From: CAZCAC01 sp964496575
Lineage (GTDB): Bacteria > Planctomycetota > UBA1135 > GCA-002686595
Direction: 5' to 3'
DNA length: 42,150 nt
Assembly: GCA_964496575.1 (NCBI GenBank)
Contig: CAZCAC010000074.1
Coordinates: forward strand, 1-42,150
The notes beneath the pieces are model-generated. The model was not told where the DNA came from. It saw nothing but the letters and a program-made list of their open reading frames with translations, and ran no database searches. A program made the position numbers and the translations under genes. Of this stretch, positions 9,787-17,967 are shown piece after piece. Every line of letters begins with the position of its first letter. Within the stretch, counting starts at the first letter, position 1.

Positions 9787-10176
9787 ATGAAGAACCGCCT
9801 CTCCCCCACGCGCAGATCGTTCCTCGGCGCCACCGCCGCCGCGGCCGCCGCTTCCCCGCTCTAGGGCCTGCCCGAGGAGATCCCCGGTACCTCGGCCGGC
9901 GGCGACCCGGCGTCGCTGAAGGCCCACCTGGCGATGGCCTCCTACTCGCTGCGCAAGTTCGACCTCGACCAGGCGCTGGCGATGACCGCGCGGCTCGGTC
10001 TTACGGCGATCTATCTCCCGGCGCTGCTGCGCACGTTGCTCGAGATCGACTACCAGGGCTACCTCGCGTTCGAGTACGAGAGCGATGCCAACGACCCGCT
10101 GCCGGGATTGGCCGAGTCGGTCGGCTACGTGCGCGGAGTGCTCGACGAGATGGCGGCGCGAACGCGCGGCAAGTAG
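9787..10176 (+). pseudogene. Broken Tat-exported sugar phosphate isomerase/epimerase (TIM barrel)
   Basis: Reading from the ATG at 9787, the first 25 codons give a Tat-type leader (SPTRRSFLGATAAAAAA). Then comes an in-frame TAG at 9862-9864, and the same frame goes on to a stop at 10174-10176. The remaining parts match the ends of the xylose isomerase-like TIM barrel family: an N-terminal piece HLAMASYSLRKFDLDQALAM through LGLTAIYLP, joined directly to the family's C-terminal LEIDYQGYLAFEYESD and GLAESVGYVRGVL. About 150-200 central residues, including the metal-binding centre, are missing. The stop and the deletion together argue for a real pseudogene rather than one sequencing error. An internal ATG at 9934 could yield 80 residues, too few for a barrel. 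Confidence 0.8.
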
Positions 10177-10263
10177 GAACGCCTCCGGCCCCCATCGGGG
10201 CGATCGGGGCTGCAAAAACCCGAAAGCGCTGCCTATTCCCGTCGAGTGGAGGGAGAATCGGGT

Positions 10264-10284
10264 CACGCGGCTCGCAACCGCGTG
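10264..10284 (+). promoter_or_regulatory. Hairpin in leader of beta-helix protein gene
   Basis: CACGCGG and CCGCGTG form a 7-bp perfect stem with a 7-nt loop, ending 36 nt before the ATG at 10321. It lies in the 144-nt stretch between the pseudogene and the next gene. No T tract follows, so it is not a standard terminator. It might stabilise or regulate the leader; no riboswitch class was recognised. Confidence 0.3.
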
Positions 10285-10320
10285 GCTTCGCAACTCACCT
10301 GAGAAGCAAGGATGGTGAAA

Positions 10321-12852
10321 ATGACCTGGCCCCTTTCGCTTCGCCACGTTTTCCGTCTCGCCCGGCTGCTCCTCATCATCGTCTCCGCAACTCCAACGCT
10401 CCACGCCGACGTGTGGGTCGTCGCGAAGAGTGATGATGCTGACTTCGATGAAGTCTCGGATGCGGTGGCCTGGGCCGCCGAGGGAGATACCATCTGGATC
10501 CGGAATGGGGAGTATGGCCCGGTCGAGATCAACGCCAAGAGCGTGCACCTCGCCGCTTTTCGAGAGTCCGCGATCGTCATCGCCGGGATCGACGTCATGG
10601 ACCTGCAGGCGGGCCAGGTGGTCTCCCTCTCGGGGATCCAGGTGGTGGACCCGAACCCCTCCAGCGACGGAGCGCTGTCCATCTCCGATTGCACCGGATC
10701 GGTGCGCGCGCGGGATTGCAGGTTCGGTACCTACGAAGGCGGCCCCCGCTGCGGCCCCGGTCTCCACGTGCTGGACTCGACCGACGTGGCCCTGGTCCGA
10801 TGCAGGTTACGAGCAGGAGTCGAGGCGATCGTGCCTCGCCGAGGGCTCCTCGCCCGGAACTCCTCGATCAGCTTGCACGACTGTGAGCTGAAAGGGGGGA
10901 CCGGGCTGGGGGACAGCGGCAAGTGGGATGGTACCGCCGGAATCGAGCTCGAGGATTGTGCCCTCTGGCTCAGTGGTTCCGAGGTGGAAGGCGGGGGCGG
11001 CTGGAACCCGGACTGGTGCACCTGGCCGGGGAATGGTGGAGCGGGACTGATCGCTCATGGAGTCAGCTTCCTCTACCTGCAGGAGAGCTCCCTTTCCGGA
11101 GGCGAGGGTGGGGAGGGCTACGGCCTGTTCTGCGAGATCTGGGGAGACTATGGCCCGGACACCATCCTCGGTCCGGACGTCACGGTCGTCGAGATCGCCG
11201 AGCCGAGCCGATCCTGGCGCTGCGACAACATGTCGTACGACGGCGACACGGTACGGATCACCTACGATGGCGAGCCCGGAGACGAGGTGTACATCGCTCG
11301 CGCGACTCGCGGCGCGTTTCGGATCTCTCCGAGCCTGGGCGGTACGCAACTCATCGCGCGCCCGACCACCAGGCCTCCATTCCTGGGAGACGCTTCGAAT
11401 GGCCGACTGGTCGTGGAGCTGCCTATCGCACAGCTCCTGCCTCCCGATCCACAGGAGACCTTCCTGCTCCAGATCTACGTCGTCGACGCGGATGGTGAAT
11501 TCCGCTGGGCGGACCCTGGTCAGCTCTCGGTGATCGACTCCGCACTGATCGCCCCGTACCTGGAGCCGGTGTACGTGGACATCGATGCACCCGATGGCGG
11601 CGACGGCTCCAGCTGGGACCTCGCGTACAACGATCTCCAGCTCGCCTTCGACGAGCTCTACGAGCACTGGGATCAGGAGTTTCGCTTTCCTCGGATCATC
11701 TGGATCGCGGAGGGGGTGTACATCACTCCATGGACCTCCACCGGCAAGTCCTTCCTCTTCAAGTTCCCGGGGTTCATCTATGGGGGGTTCGCCGGAGACG
11801 AGGTCGATCTCGATCAGAGGAACTGGCAGGCGCACCCGACCATTCTCAGTGGGGACGTTCTCGGGGACGACCTCCCCGGCTTCCAGAACCGCGAGGACAA
11901 CGCCGATCGCGTGCTGTCGGTGTGGGCCTGGGGTGCGGGTACCGTCGAGATCGATGGACTCACCATCCGGGGAGGTGGAGGCTCCGACGAGCGCGACGGT
12001 GCCGGGGTGTACGTGGGAGCGGTCGACTGGATCCTGGCCCGCAACTGCTCGTTCCTGGACAATCGTGGGGAGCAGGGCGGTGCGGTCTACCTGGCCCACG
12101 AGTACACCCTGTACGACAGGTCGGCGCACTTCGTCAACTGCGTCTTCCAGGGAAACGTGGCGACCGGGTACGGGGGCGCGATCAGCCACCGATACTGGCA
12201 CACTACCCTGCTCCGTTGCACCTTCACCGGCAACCGAAGCGTCGGTGGGAGCGGGGGCGCGCTCGCCGGCGGTACCGGCCATCACGAAGTGAACCGCTAC
12301 ACCGACTGCGAGTTCTCCCGGAACCGAGCGCAAGAGGGGGGAGCCATTTTCAGCTACGTCTACGAAACCGCGACCGCGATCATCACCAGCTGCACGATTC
12401 GAGACAACGAGGCCTCGAACGACGGGGGAGGGATCGCGTGCACGGGTGGTTCGCCCCTGCTGGCCAATACCATTCTCTGGAACAACGTGAGCAATGGGCA
12501 GGTCACGCAAGACACCCAGCTGACCGTCACTGGTTCCGCTCTCCTCCCCCTCCACCACTGCTGCATCCACGGCTGGACCGGTGCCTGGGGCGGAGTGGGC
12601 AACCACGGCCTCGACCCGCTCTTCGTGAATGGCGGGCGCCTCGGCCCCGGCTCTCCCTGCGTCGACGCCGCCGACAACACCGTCGTACCGCTCGACGACT
12701 TCGACCTCGACGGCGACGGGATCACGGACGAGCTGCTCCCCCTCGACCTCGACGGCCAGCCGCGCTTCGTCGACGACCCGAACGTCCCCGACACCGGCGT
12801 GGGACCCCCGCCGGTGGTCGACATGGGGGCGTACGAGCGGCAGGTGCCGTAG
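10321..12852 (+). CDS. Secreted right-handed parallel beta-helix repeat protein
   Basis: 843 residues with a signal peptide (MTWPLSLRHVFRLARLLLII, cleavage after TLHA). The first half opens with DADFDEVSDAVAWAAEGDTIWIRNGEY, the entry motif of pectate-lyase-like beta-helices. The second half restarts with a similar entry at VYVDIDAPDGGDGSSW and GGFAGDE. It then has polymorphic-outer-membrane-type turns (GGAVYLAHEY, EGGAIFSY, DGGGIACTGG) and the NTILWNN rung. It closes with the common end motif VDMGAYERQVP. So two helices are joined by a beta-sandwich-like linker (about 290-410). It is probably surface-attached and may bind or cleave polysaccharide, but no catalytic residues are evident. The start at 10321 is preferred over the in-frame ATG at 10312 because AAGGA lies 8 nt before it. 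Confidence 0.85.
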   Translation: MTWPLSLRHVFRLARLLLIIVSATPTLHADVWVVAKSDDADFDEVSDAVAWAAEGDTIWIRNGEYGPVEINAKSVHLAAFRESAIVIAGIDVMDLQAGQVVSLSGIQVVDPNPSSDGALSISDCTGSVRARDCRFGTYEGGPRCGPGLHVLDSTDVALVRCRLRAGVEAIVPRRGLLARNSSISLHDCELKGGTGLGDSGKWDGTAGIELEDCALWLSGSEVEGGGGWNPDWCTWPGNGGAGLIAHGVSFLYLQESSLSGGEGGEGYGLFCEIWGDYGPDTILGPDVTVVEIAEPSRSWRCDNMSYDGDTVRITYDGEPGDEVYIARATRGAFRISPSLGGTQLIARPTTRPPFLGDASNGRLVVELPIAQLLPPDPQETFLLQIYVVDADGEFRWADPGQLSVIDSALIAPYLEPVYVDIDAPDGGDGSSWDLAYNDLQLAFDELYEHWDQEFRFPRIIWIAEGVYITPWTSTGKSFLFKFPGFIYGGFAGDEVDLDQRNWQAHPTILSGDVLGDDLPGFQNREDNADRVLSVWAWGAGTVEIDGLTIRGGGGSDERDGAGVYVGAVDWILARNCSFLDNRGEQGGAVYLAHEYTLYDRSAHFVNCVFQGNVATGYGGAISHRYWHTTLLRCTFTGNRSVGGSGGALAGGTGHHEVNRYTDCEFSRNRAQEGGAIFSYVYETATAIITSCTIRDNEASNDGGGIACTGGSPLLANTILWNNVSNGQVTQDTQLTVTGSALLPLHHCCIHGWTGAWGGVGNHGLDPLFVNGGRLGPGSPCVDAADNTVVPLDDFDLDGDGITDELLPLDLDGQPRFVDDPNVPDTGVGPPPVVDMGAYERQVP

Positions 12853-12861
12853 CCGCGCGCA

Positions 12862-14988
12862 CTACTGGAACAACACCTTCGCCGGGATCTTCTCCCGAGT
12901 CCACCCCGGGCCCGACCAGCGCACCTGGAGGCCGAGACCGCCGGTCGCGTTGAACCACTCGACGCGGATCGGGTGAAGGCCCTGCTTCAGGCCGATCACG
13001 CCGGAGCGCTCGACCATGCCGTGCAGGCCGTCGTTCTCGACCAGGCGCTCGTCGTGCACGTACAGGCGGGAGCCGTCGTCGCTGCTGATGAAGAGCTCGT
13101 AGATGCCGTCCTCGGGCACCTCGACGTGGCCGCGGAAGACCAGCGCGGCGTGCTCGTCACGGGAGCGTTCGGCGACGTCGAAGGTGGAGCAGGTGCCGCT
13201 CGAGACCGGTTCGCGCCCCTCGAGCTGGTCGAGGGTCTGCCAGCCGCCCTCGTAGCGCTCGACGCGCAGACCCGGGTCGGGCTGGCGGAAGAAGGAGAGA
13301 GCCGGTCGAAGCGAGTCGGAGGAGTACGCGGTCAGCTCCACGGACGCCTCGCGCGGCGACCTGACGCCGCCATACCACGCGGCGGCGCGCAGTGTGCAGC
13401 TCTTCCCGATCGAGACAGGCCCCTGGTAGCGCCGGGACTCCTTGGTCGGAGCGCTTCCATCGGTCGTGTAGCGGATCGTGCAGTCGGGCAGATCCGCCTC
13501 CATCGAAACGCTGGTCCTTCCGATGAACGCCCTCGCCCCCGGCTGGATCGTCACCCGTGCCGGCGCGACGTGCACGGAGATCGTCTCGATCGTCGGACAG
13601 GCCCGACTGTCGGTGATGTTCACCCGCACCGCGTCTGCGGTCACGGTGTCGAAGCGCGCGATCCGGCGGTGGCCGATCGTCGTGCCCTCGAAGACCCGCT
13701 GCCACGTTCCCTCGACGCGCGCCTCGACGTTCCAGCCGCGCACCCGCTGCCCCAGCTCGATGTGCTCACGCGCGACGAGACGATTGAACACCCGGGGTTT
13801 GCCGAGCTCGATCGTCAGCGAGCCCGTCGTTACCCCGTCGTCGGTCGCCCAGTAGGTGTCGGGGTGGCCGTCGGTCACCAGCGCCGCGCCGTAGCGAAAA
13901 TGACCGCCGCGTGTCGAGCTCGCCACCACCGGCTTGCTCAGGGCGAAGTCCCGGTAGAAGGTGGCCCGCACGATGGAGGTCAACGCCCGCAGCGCCGCCG
14001 CGTCGTTCTCGTGCACCAGCCCGCGGTTGTCGACGGGGAAGTTCAGCAGCAGGTTGGCGTTGTGCCCGATCGACTCGTAGTAGATGTCGAGCAGCTTCTC
14101 GATGCTGCGCACCTTGTGGTCGGTCTCCGCGCTCCAGTACCACGCGGGCCGGATCGAGACGTCGACCTCGCCGGGGATCCACTCGGCCGCGCCCTCGACC
14201 CCGGTATTGAGCGAGGGCTGGTGCTCGCCGAGACCGCGGTCGAAGGTCGCCCACTGGGTGCCCGCGGCGTACCCCGCCTCGTTGCCGATCCAGCGCACGG
14301 TCGCGCCGGCGGTCGGCGGCGCGAAGATCACCGCGTTCGGCTGCAGTCGGTTCACCGTGTCGACGAACCCCTCCCAGTCGTACTCCTGGTGCTTCTCGGG
14401 ATTGTTGCGATCGCCGTTCGCGCCGTCCCACCAGACCTCGAGGACCTCGCCGTAGTTGCCCAGCAGCTCCTCCATCTGCCCGATGAAGTAGCGGTTGTAC
14501 GCCTCGTCGTCGCGCCCGTAGATCGGGTTGTTGCGGTCCCACGGCGAGATGTAGATGCCGAGCCACAGACCGTGCCGCTCGCAGGCGTCGGCCAGCTCGC
14601 GGATGACGTCGCCCCGCCCCTCCTTCCACTTCGAGCTGGCCACGTCGTGCTCGGTGAACTCGCTCGGCCACAAGCAGAAGCCGTCGTGGTGCTTGGCGGT
14701 GATGATCACGCCGGTCAGGCCGCACTCGGCGAAGAGCTCACACCACTGGTCGCAGTCGAGCTCGGTGGGATGAAAGGTATCCGGCGTCTCCGTCCCGTGT
14801 CCCCACTCCACCCCGGTGAAGGTGTTCATGTTGAAGTGGATGAACGCGTAGAAGGTCCGGTCGTGCCAGGCGAGCTGCTGGGGGCTGGGGATCGGGCCGT
14901 GCGGCGCGACGTCGGGAACCGACTCTTGCCCAGGCGAGGCGGCAACGCCGAGCAGCAAGGGAATGGCAGCGAGAAAGGACGAGAACAT
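12862..14988 (-). CDS. Secreted GH29 alpha-L-fucosidase with F5/8C, chitobiase-like and PA14 domains
   Basis: 708 residues that hydrolyse alpha-linked L-fucose from glycans outside the cytoplasm. After a short signal peptide (MFSSFLAAIPLLLGVAA) the GH29 barrel covers about 25-335. It has the KHHDGFCLWPS signature and the retaining nucleophile at about D188 in EVWWDGANGD. The acid/base residue varies in this family and is not assigned. A discoidin (F5/8 type C) domain follows at about 345-480, then a chitobiase-type beta-sandwich with YTTDGSAPT (about 490-560). A C-terminal PA14-like carbohydrate-binding domain (about 565-708) has GIYELFISSDDGSRLYVHD. It is the last of three same-strand genes, 38 nt after the propeller lipoprotein. 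The catalytic call is firm; the exact linkage is not. Confidence 0.92.
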   Translation of the reverse strand: MFSSFLAAIPLLLGVAASPGQESVPDVAPHGPIPSPQQLAWHDRTFYAFIHFNMNTFTGVEWGHGTETPDTFHPTELDCDQWCELFAECGLTGVIITAKHHDGFCLWPSEFTEHDVASSKWKEGRGDVIRELADACERHGLWLGIYISPWDRNNPIYGRDDEAYNRYFIGQMEELLGNYGEVLEVWWDGANGDRNNPEKHQEYDWEGFVDTVNRLQPNAVIFAPPTAGATVRWIGNEAGYAAGTQWATFDRGLGEHQPSLNTGVEGAAEWIPGEVDVSIRPAWYWSAETDHKVRSIEKLLDIYYESIGHNANLLLNFPVDNRGLVHENDAAALRALTSIVRATFYRDFALSKPVVASSTRGGHFRYGAALVTDGHPDTYWATDDGVTTGSLTIELGKPRVFNRLVAREHIELGQRVRGWNVEARVEGTWQRVFEGTTIGHRRIARFDTVTADAVRVNITDSRACPTIETISVHVAPARVTIQPGARAFIGRTSVSMEADLPDCTIRYTTDGSAPTKESRRYQGPVSIGKSCTLRAAAWYGGVRSPREASVELTAYSSDSLRPALSFFRQPDPGLRVERYEGGWQTLDQLEGREPVSSGTCSTFDVAERSRDEHAALVFRGHVEVPEDGIYELFISSDDGSRLYVHDERLVENDGLHGMVERSGVIGLKQGLHPIRVEWFNATGGLGLQVRWSGPGWTREKIPAKVLFQ

Positions 14989-15026
14989 GTCGGTCGAGGG
15001 GCAGGGGCCGAGGGGCGACCCGCCGA

Positions 15027-16130
15027 TCATAGGGCCGACGGATCGACGAGCCAGAGGTTGCCTCCTTCGTGCGCCCGGAGGTAGATCGCCCACGTACCGG
15101 AGTGGAGCTCACCGGCGGCGAGGCTGTAGGTGGTCCGCCCCTGGCCCTCGGACTCGAGGGGAAAGGGCTCCTGGTGGAGCAGCGCCCCATTCTCGTCGAG
15201 GACGTAGAGCCGGCCCGTCTCGTCGGTGACGGCGAACAGGAGTGGCGTGCCGGGAATCTCGAGCGCGGTCACCGCGCCGAGGTGTCCCGGAAGCGTCGCG
15301 GTCCAGAGCTTCTTCCCCGACTCGTCGAAACGCACCACCGACCTCACGCAATGCCAGCGTGGCCCCACGCCGATCAGGAGGGCGAGACGTCCGTCCGCGT
15401 CGGGAAAGAGCACGCCGGACCGGTGCTCGACGTCTTTCTCACCGAAAGGAGCCCCCGCGGGCGTGATCCCTTCCGTGGAGACCTCGAATCGCTGGATCGC
15501 CGGATGAGTCGAGTAGAGCACGCCCGGCAGCCTGGGATGGGAGAGCAGGCGGCCCGGGGGCTCGTTTCTCTCCAGGGTCCAGCGAACGTTTCCGGTGTGA
15601 TCCAGCGCGACGATCTCCGACTCCGTGGCGACGACGACGCCCTGGGCGCCGGTGTTCGTCCACAGCAACGTCATCGACTTCAGCCCGGGAGGCTCCGGCC
15701 GCCAGCTCCACGCCTGCTGCCACCCGGAATCGAAGGCGCACAGGTAGTCCGCCGTCCTGCGGTAGTCGTCCGAGGCCCGGGTCAGGAGACACGCGAGCTC
15801 CTCGCCGCGCGGCAGCGCGAGCACGCCGCAGCACTCGACGTCCAGCTGAACCGTGGAGGCGAGCTCCTCGTCGTCGCCGTAAACGACGACGCGCTTGTCC
15901 TCCGTGAAGAAGAGGTGCGGGGCCCCGTCGTGGCCCGCGGTGAAGCGGCCCCAGTTCGGCCACCCGCGAGGCAGGAGGAGCGGCTCGCCGAGCAGCCCGG
16001 GAACAGGCCGGCGGGCGGGGAACGAGGCTTCCTGTCGGTCGGCGCGCTGCTTCAGGGCCGCAGGCGCATCCGGCGACGCACAGCCGAGGGACAGGAGTAC
16101 GACCAGTGAGATCGGAGCGGTTTCGAGCAT
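15027..16130 (-). CDS. PQQ-like beta-propeller lipoprotein, paralogue of the next gene upstream
   Basis: 367 residues. MLETAPISLVVLLSLGC ends in a lipobox, so the protein is probably membrane-anchored at Cys17. The remainder is a beta-propeller with PQQ-like strands: VATESEIVALDHTGNVRWTL, FDESGKKLWTATLPGHLGA and DETGRLYVLDENGALLHQE. It aligns by eye along its full mature length with the C-terminal two thirds of the gene at 16241-17833. Both begin the shared part with EASFP-RR-VPGL-GEP and end in DLSAL or DPSAL. It lacks the HEAT region of that paralogue. No PQQ enzyme active-site residues were seen, so it is more likely a binding or assembly factor. Start chosen for the lipoprotein signal; no clear Shine-Dalgarno. 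Confidence 0.8.
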   Translation of the reverse strand: MLETAPISLVVLLSLGCASPDAPAALKQRADRQEASFPARRPVPGLLGEPLLLPRGWPNWGRFTAGHDGAPHLFFTEDKRVVVYGDDEELASTVQLDVECCGVLALPRGEELACLLTRASDDYRRTADYLCAFDSGWQQAWSWRPEPPGLKSMTLLWTNTGAQGVVVATESEIVALDHTGNVRWTLERNEPPGRLLSHPRLPGVLYSTHPAIQRFEVSTEGITPAGAPFGEKDVEHRSGVLFPDADGRLALLIGVGPRWHCVRSVVRFDESGKKLWTATLPGHLGAVTALEIPGTPLLFAVTDETGRLYVLDENGALLHQEPFPLESEGQGRTTYSLAAGELHSGTWAIYLRAHEGGNLWLVDPSAL

Positions 16131-16240
16131 CTGGCGGGGATCGAGACGTGAGCAGGCGCCGTGAACACGGATTCTGCGCCCTTCAACCACGACCGGCGCG
16201 ACACGTTCCGCTCGAATCGCTCGTCGAATCCTCGAGTGGG

Positions 16241-17833
16241 TCAGAGCGCGGAGAGGTCGATGGCGTAGAGATACGACCCTTCCAGCGTGTTCAGGTAGAG
16301 CGCCCACTCCGCGGGAGAGACCTCGCCGGCGGAGAGGCAATACGTCGGTCGGTTGCCCTTCGCGCTCTCGCCGGGAAACTCCGCTTCGTGGAGCAGGAAT
16401 CCATTCTCGTCGAGCACGTAGAGCTGCCCCGTGTCGGCGGTGATGGCGAGGAGGCGCGGCCGCCCGGGCGCCTCGAGCATCGCCAGCTCGCCGATGCGCC
16501 CGGGGAGGATCGCCCTCCAGAGCACCTTCCCCCGTTCGTCGAAGCGGGCCACCGTCGGCACCGACTCGTCCCCCGCGCCGGCGGCGACCAGCGACGGACG
16601 CCCTTCGGCGTCGGGAAAGAGCTCGGCGCAGCTGCTGTAGACGCGGCGCTCGGGACGAACGCCCTTCCGCCGGAGCTCGACGCCTTCCGCGGATACCTCG
16701 AAGCGATCGAAGTCGCCGAACTCGACGAAGAGGACCCCGGGGAGCTCGGGGTGGGTGAGGAGCTCGTAGGCGGGCGTGAACTCCTCCCACTTCCAGAGAA
16801 TCTCACCCTCGTGGTTCAGCGCGACGAGCTTCGACTCCGCCGAGACGATGGTGCCCATCACCCCCTCTTTCGTGTGCAGGAGGGCGATGTCCGCCACCCC
16901 CGAGTCCGCCGGCCGCCAGGTCCAGAGGAACTTGCCGCGGCGATCGATGGCGGAGACGTAGTCCGCATGGTGCGTGGACTCGTCCGAGGCCAGGGTCAAG
17001 AGGCACTCGATCTTCTCGCCGCGGGGGAGGGCGAGGACCCCGTGGCAGTAGTGGTCCGTCTTGATCGCGAAGCCGGGACGCTCCTCTTCACCGACCCCGT
17101 TCAGCGTCCTCGATCCACTGATGATCAGGCGGGGCTCCCCGGCGTGGTCGCGGGTGAAGTCTCCGCGCCGCGGCCGGGTAGGTAGGACTTCGGGTTCGCC
17201 GATCAACCCGGGGACGAGCCGCCGCCCGGGGAAGGAAGCCTCTCGTCGCCGCGCGACGACCTTCTCACCGGTGAGCCGGCTCAGCGCCTCGGCCGCGGTG
17301 ACACGCAGGCCCTGGTTCTCGTCCTCCAGCATCTTCTCGATCAGGGGAACCGCGTCCCTCCACCGCATCGCCGCGGCGATCTCGGCGAATTGTCCGCGGT
17401 TCAGCCAGCTGCGATCCTCGGCGAAGCGGAAGGCGATACCCTTGAACGCCTCGTTCTTCCGCAGGTACCGCCGCATTCGCCCGTTGTACTTGCAGTCGGA
17501 GAGCTGCCCGAGCGCATCGCCCGCATCGACCTTCGTCTCGCCGGCGAGGATCTCGACGAGCAGGTCGACGCTCCCCTGGGTGAGCACGTGCTCGATGCAG
17601 AACACGATCCGAAGCCCTTCCCTCGGGCCGAAGCTCCCCCCGGCGAGCTCACGCAAGGCGGGTAGCGCCGCGTCACCCCACTCCTCGAGGAGCTCCTTCG
17701 CCCGCTTCTCCTTCACGTCGTCCCCGATGTAATCGAGCACGGCGGCTCGCACCTCCTCGACCGTGGGGTCGTCAGCGGTCCCGAAGGTGAGGGGCAGGAG
17801 CAGAGCCAGCGAGATCGAGGTGATTCCGAGCAT
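16241..17833 (-). CDS. Secreted HEAT-repeat plus PQQ-like beta-propeller protein
   Basis: 530 residues from the ATG at 17833; a GTG three codons earlier (17842) is also possible and neither has a Shine-Dalgarno. A signal peptide (MLGITSISLALLLPLTFGTA) is followed by a helical HEAT-like domain to about residue 195. That domain ends in LEDENQGLRVTAAEALSRLTGE. The propeller covers about 200-530, with VSAESKLVALNHEGEILWKW and TADTGQLYVLDENGFLLHEA. It is a paralogue of the downstream lipoprotein, which has only the propeller; the two likely arose by tandem duplication with loss or gain of the HEAT part. It is probably first in a minus-strand unit that ends with the GH29 fucosidase. Function unknown. 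Confidence 0.8.
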   Translation of the reverse strand: MLGITSISLALLLPLTFGTADDPTVEEVRAAVLDYIGDDVKEKRAKELLEEWGDAALPALRELAGGSFGPREGLRIVFCIEHVLTQGSVDLLVEILAGETKVDAGDALGQLSDCKYNGRMRRYLRKNEAFKGIAFRFAEDRSWLNRGQFAEIAAAMRWRDAVPLIEKMLEDENQGLRVTAAEALSRLTGEKVVARRREASFPGRRLVPGLIGEPEVLPTRPRRGDFTRDHAGEPRLIISGSRTLNGVGEEERPGFAIKTDHYCHGVLALPRGEKIECLLTLASDESTHHADYVSAIDRRGKFLWTWRPADSGVADIALLHTKEGVMGTIVSAESKLVALNHEGEILWKWEEFTPAYELLTHPELPGVLFVEFGDFDRFEVSAEGVELRRKGVRPERRVYSSCAELFPDAEGRPSLVAAGAGDESVPTVARFDERGKVLWRAILPGRIGELAMLEAPGRPRLLAITADTGQLYVLDENGFLLHEAEFPGESAKGNRPTYCLSAGEVSPAEWALYLNTLEGSYLYAIDLSAL

Positions 17834-17967
17834 GGGGTTCACTCACCGGAAGCGGGATTCGGGATGAACGGGAGCGCGAGGCCACGTGATTCTACTTCGA
17901 GGCGGCGGAAAAGCGCGGGAATGATCCGTCACGCTACCCGCTGCCCGGCAATAGATTCACCGAGACG

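Noticed and set aside
9862..9864. TAG in the isomerase leader as a possible recoded (pyrrolysine) codon
   Set aside because: It lies in a signal-peptide region where no special residue is needed, there is no family reason for pyrrolysine, and the gene also has a large deletion.
10177..10320. Riboswitch upstream of the beta-helix protein gene
   Set aside because: Apart from one 7-bp hairpin I could not match any known riboswitch core, and the downstream gene is not a metabolic or transport gene.
17854..17865. GGGATTCGGGAT shared with 38072-38083 as a common operator
   Set aside because: Only 12 bp are shared and the left site lacks the inverted arm, so chance in GC-rich DNA cannot be excluded.
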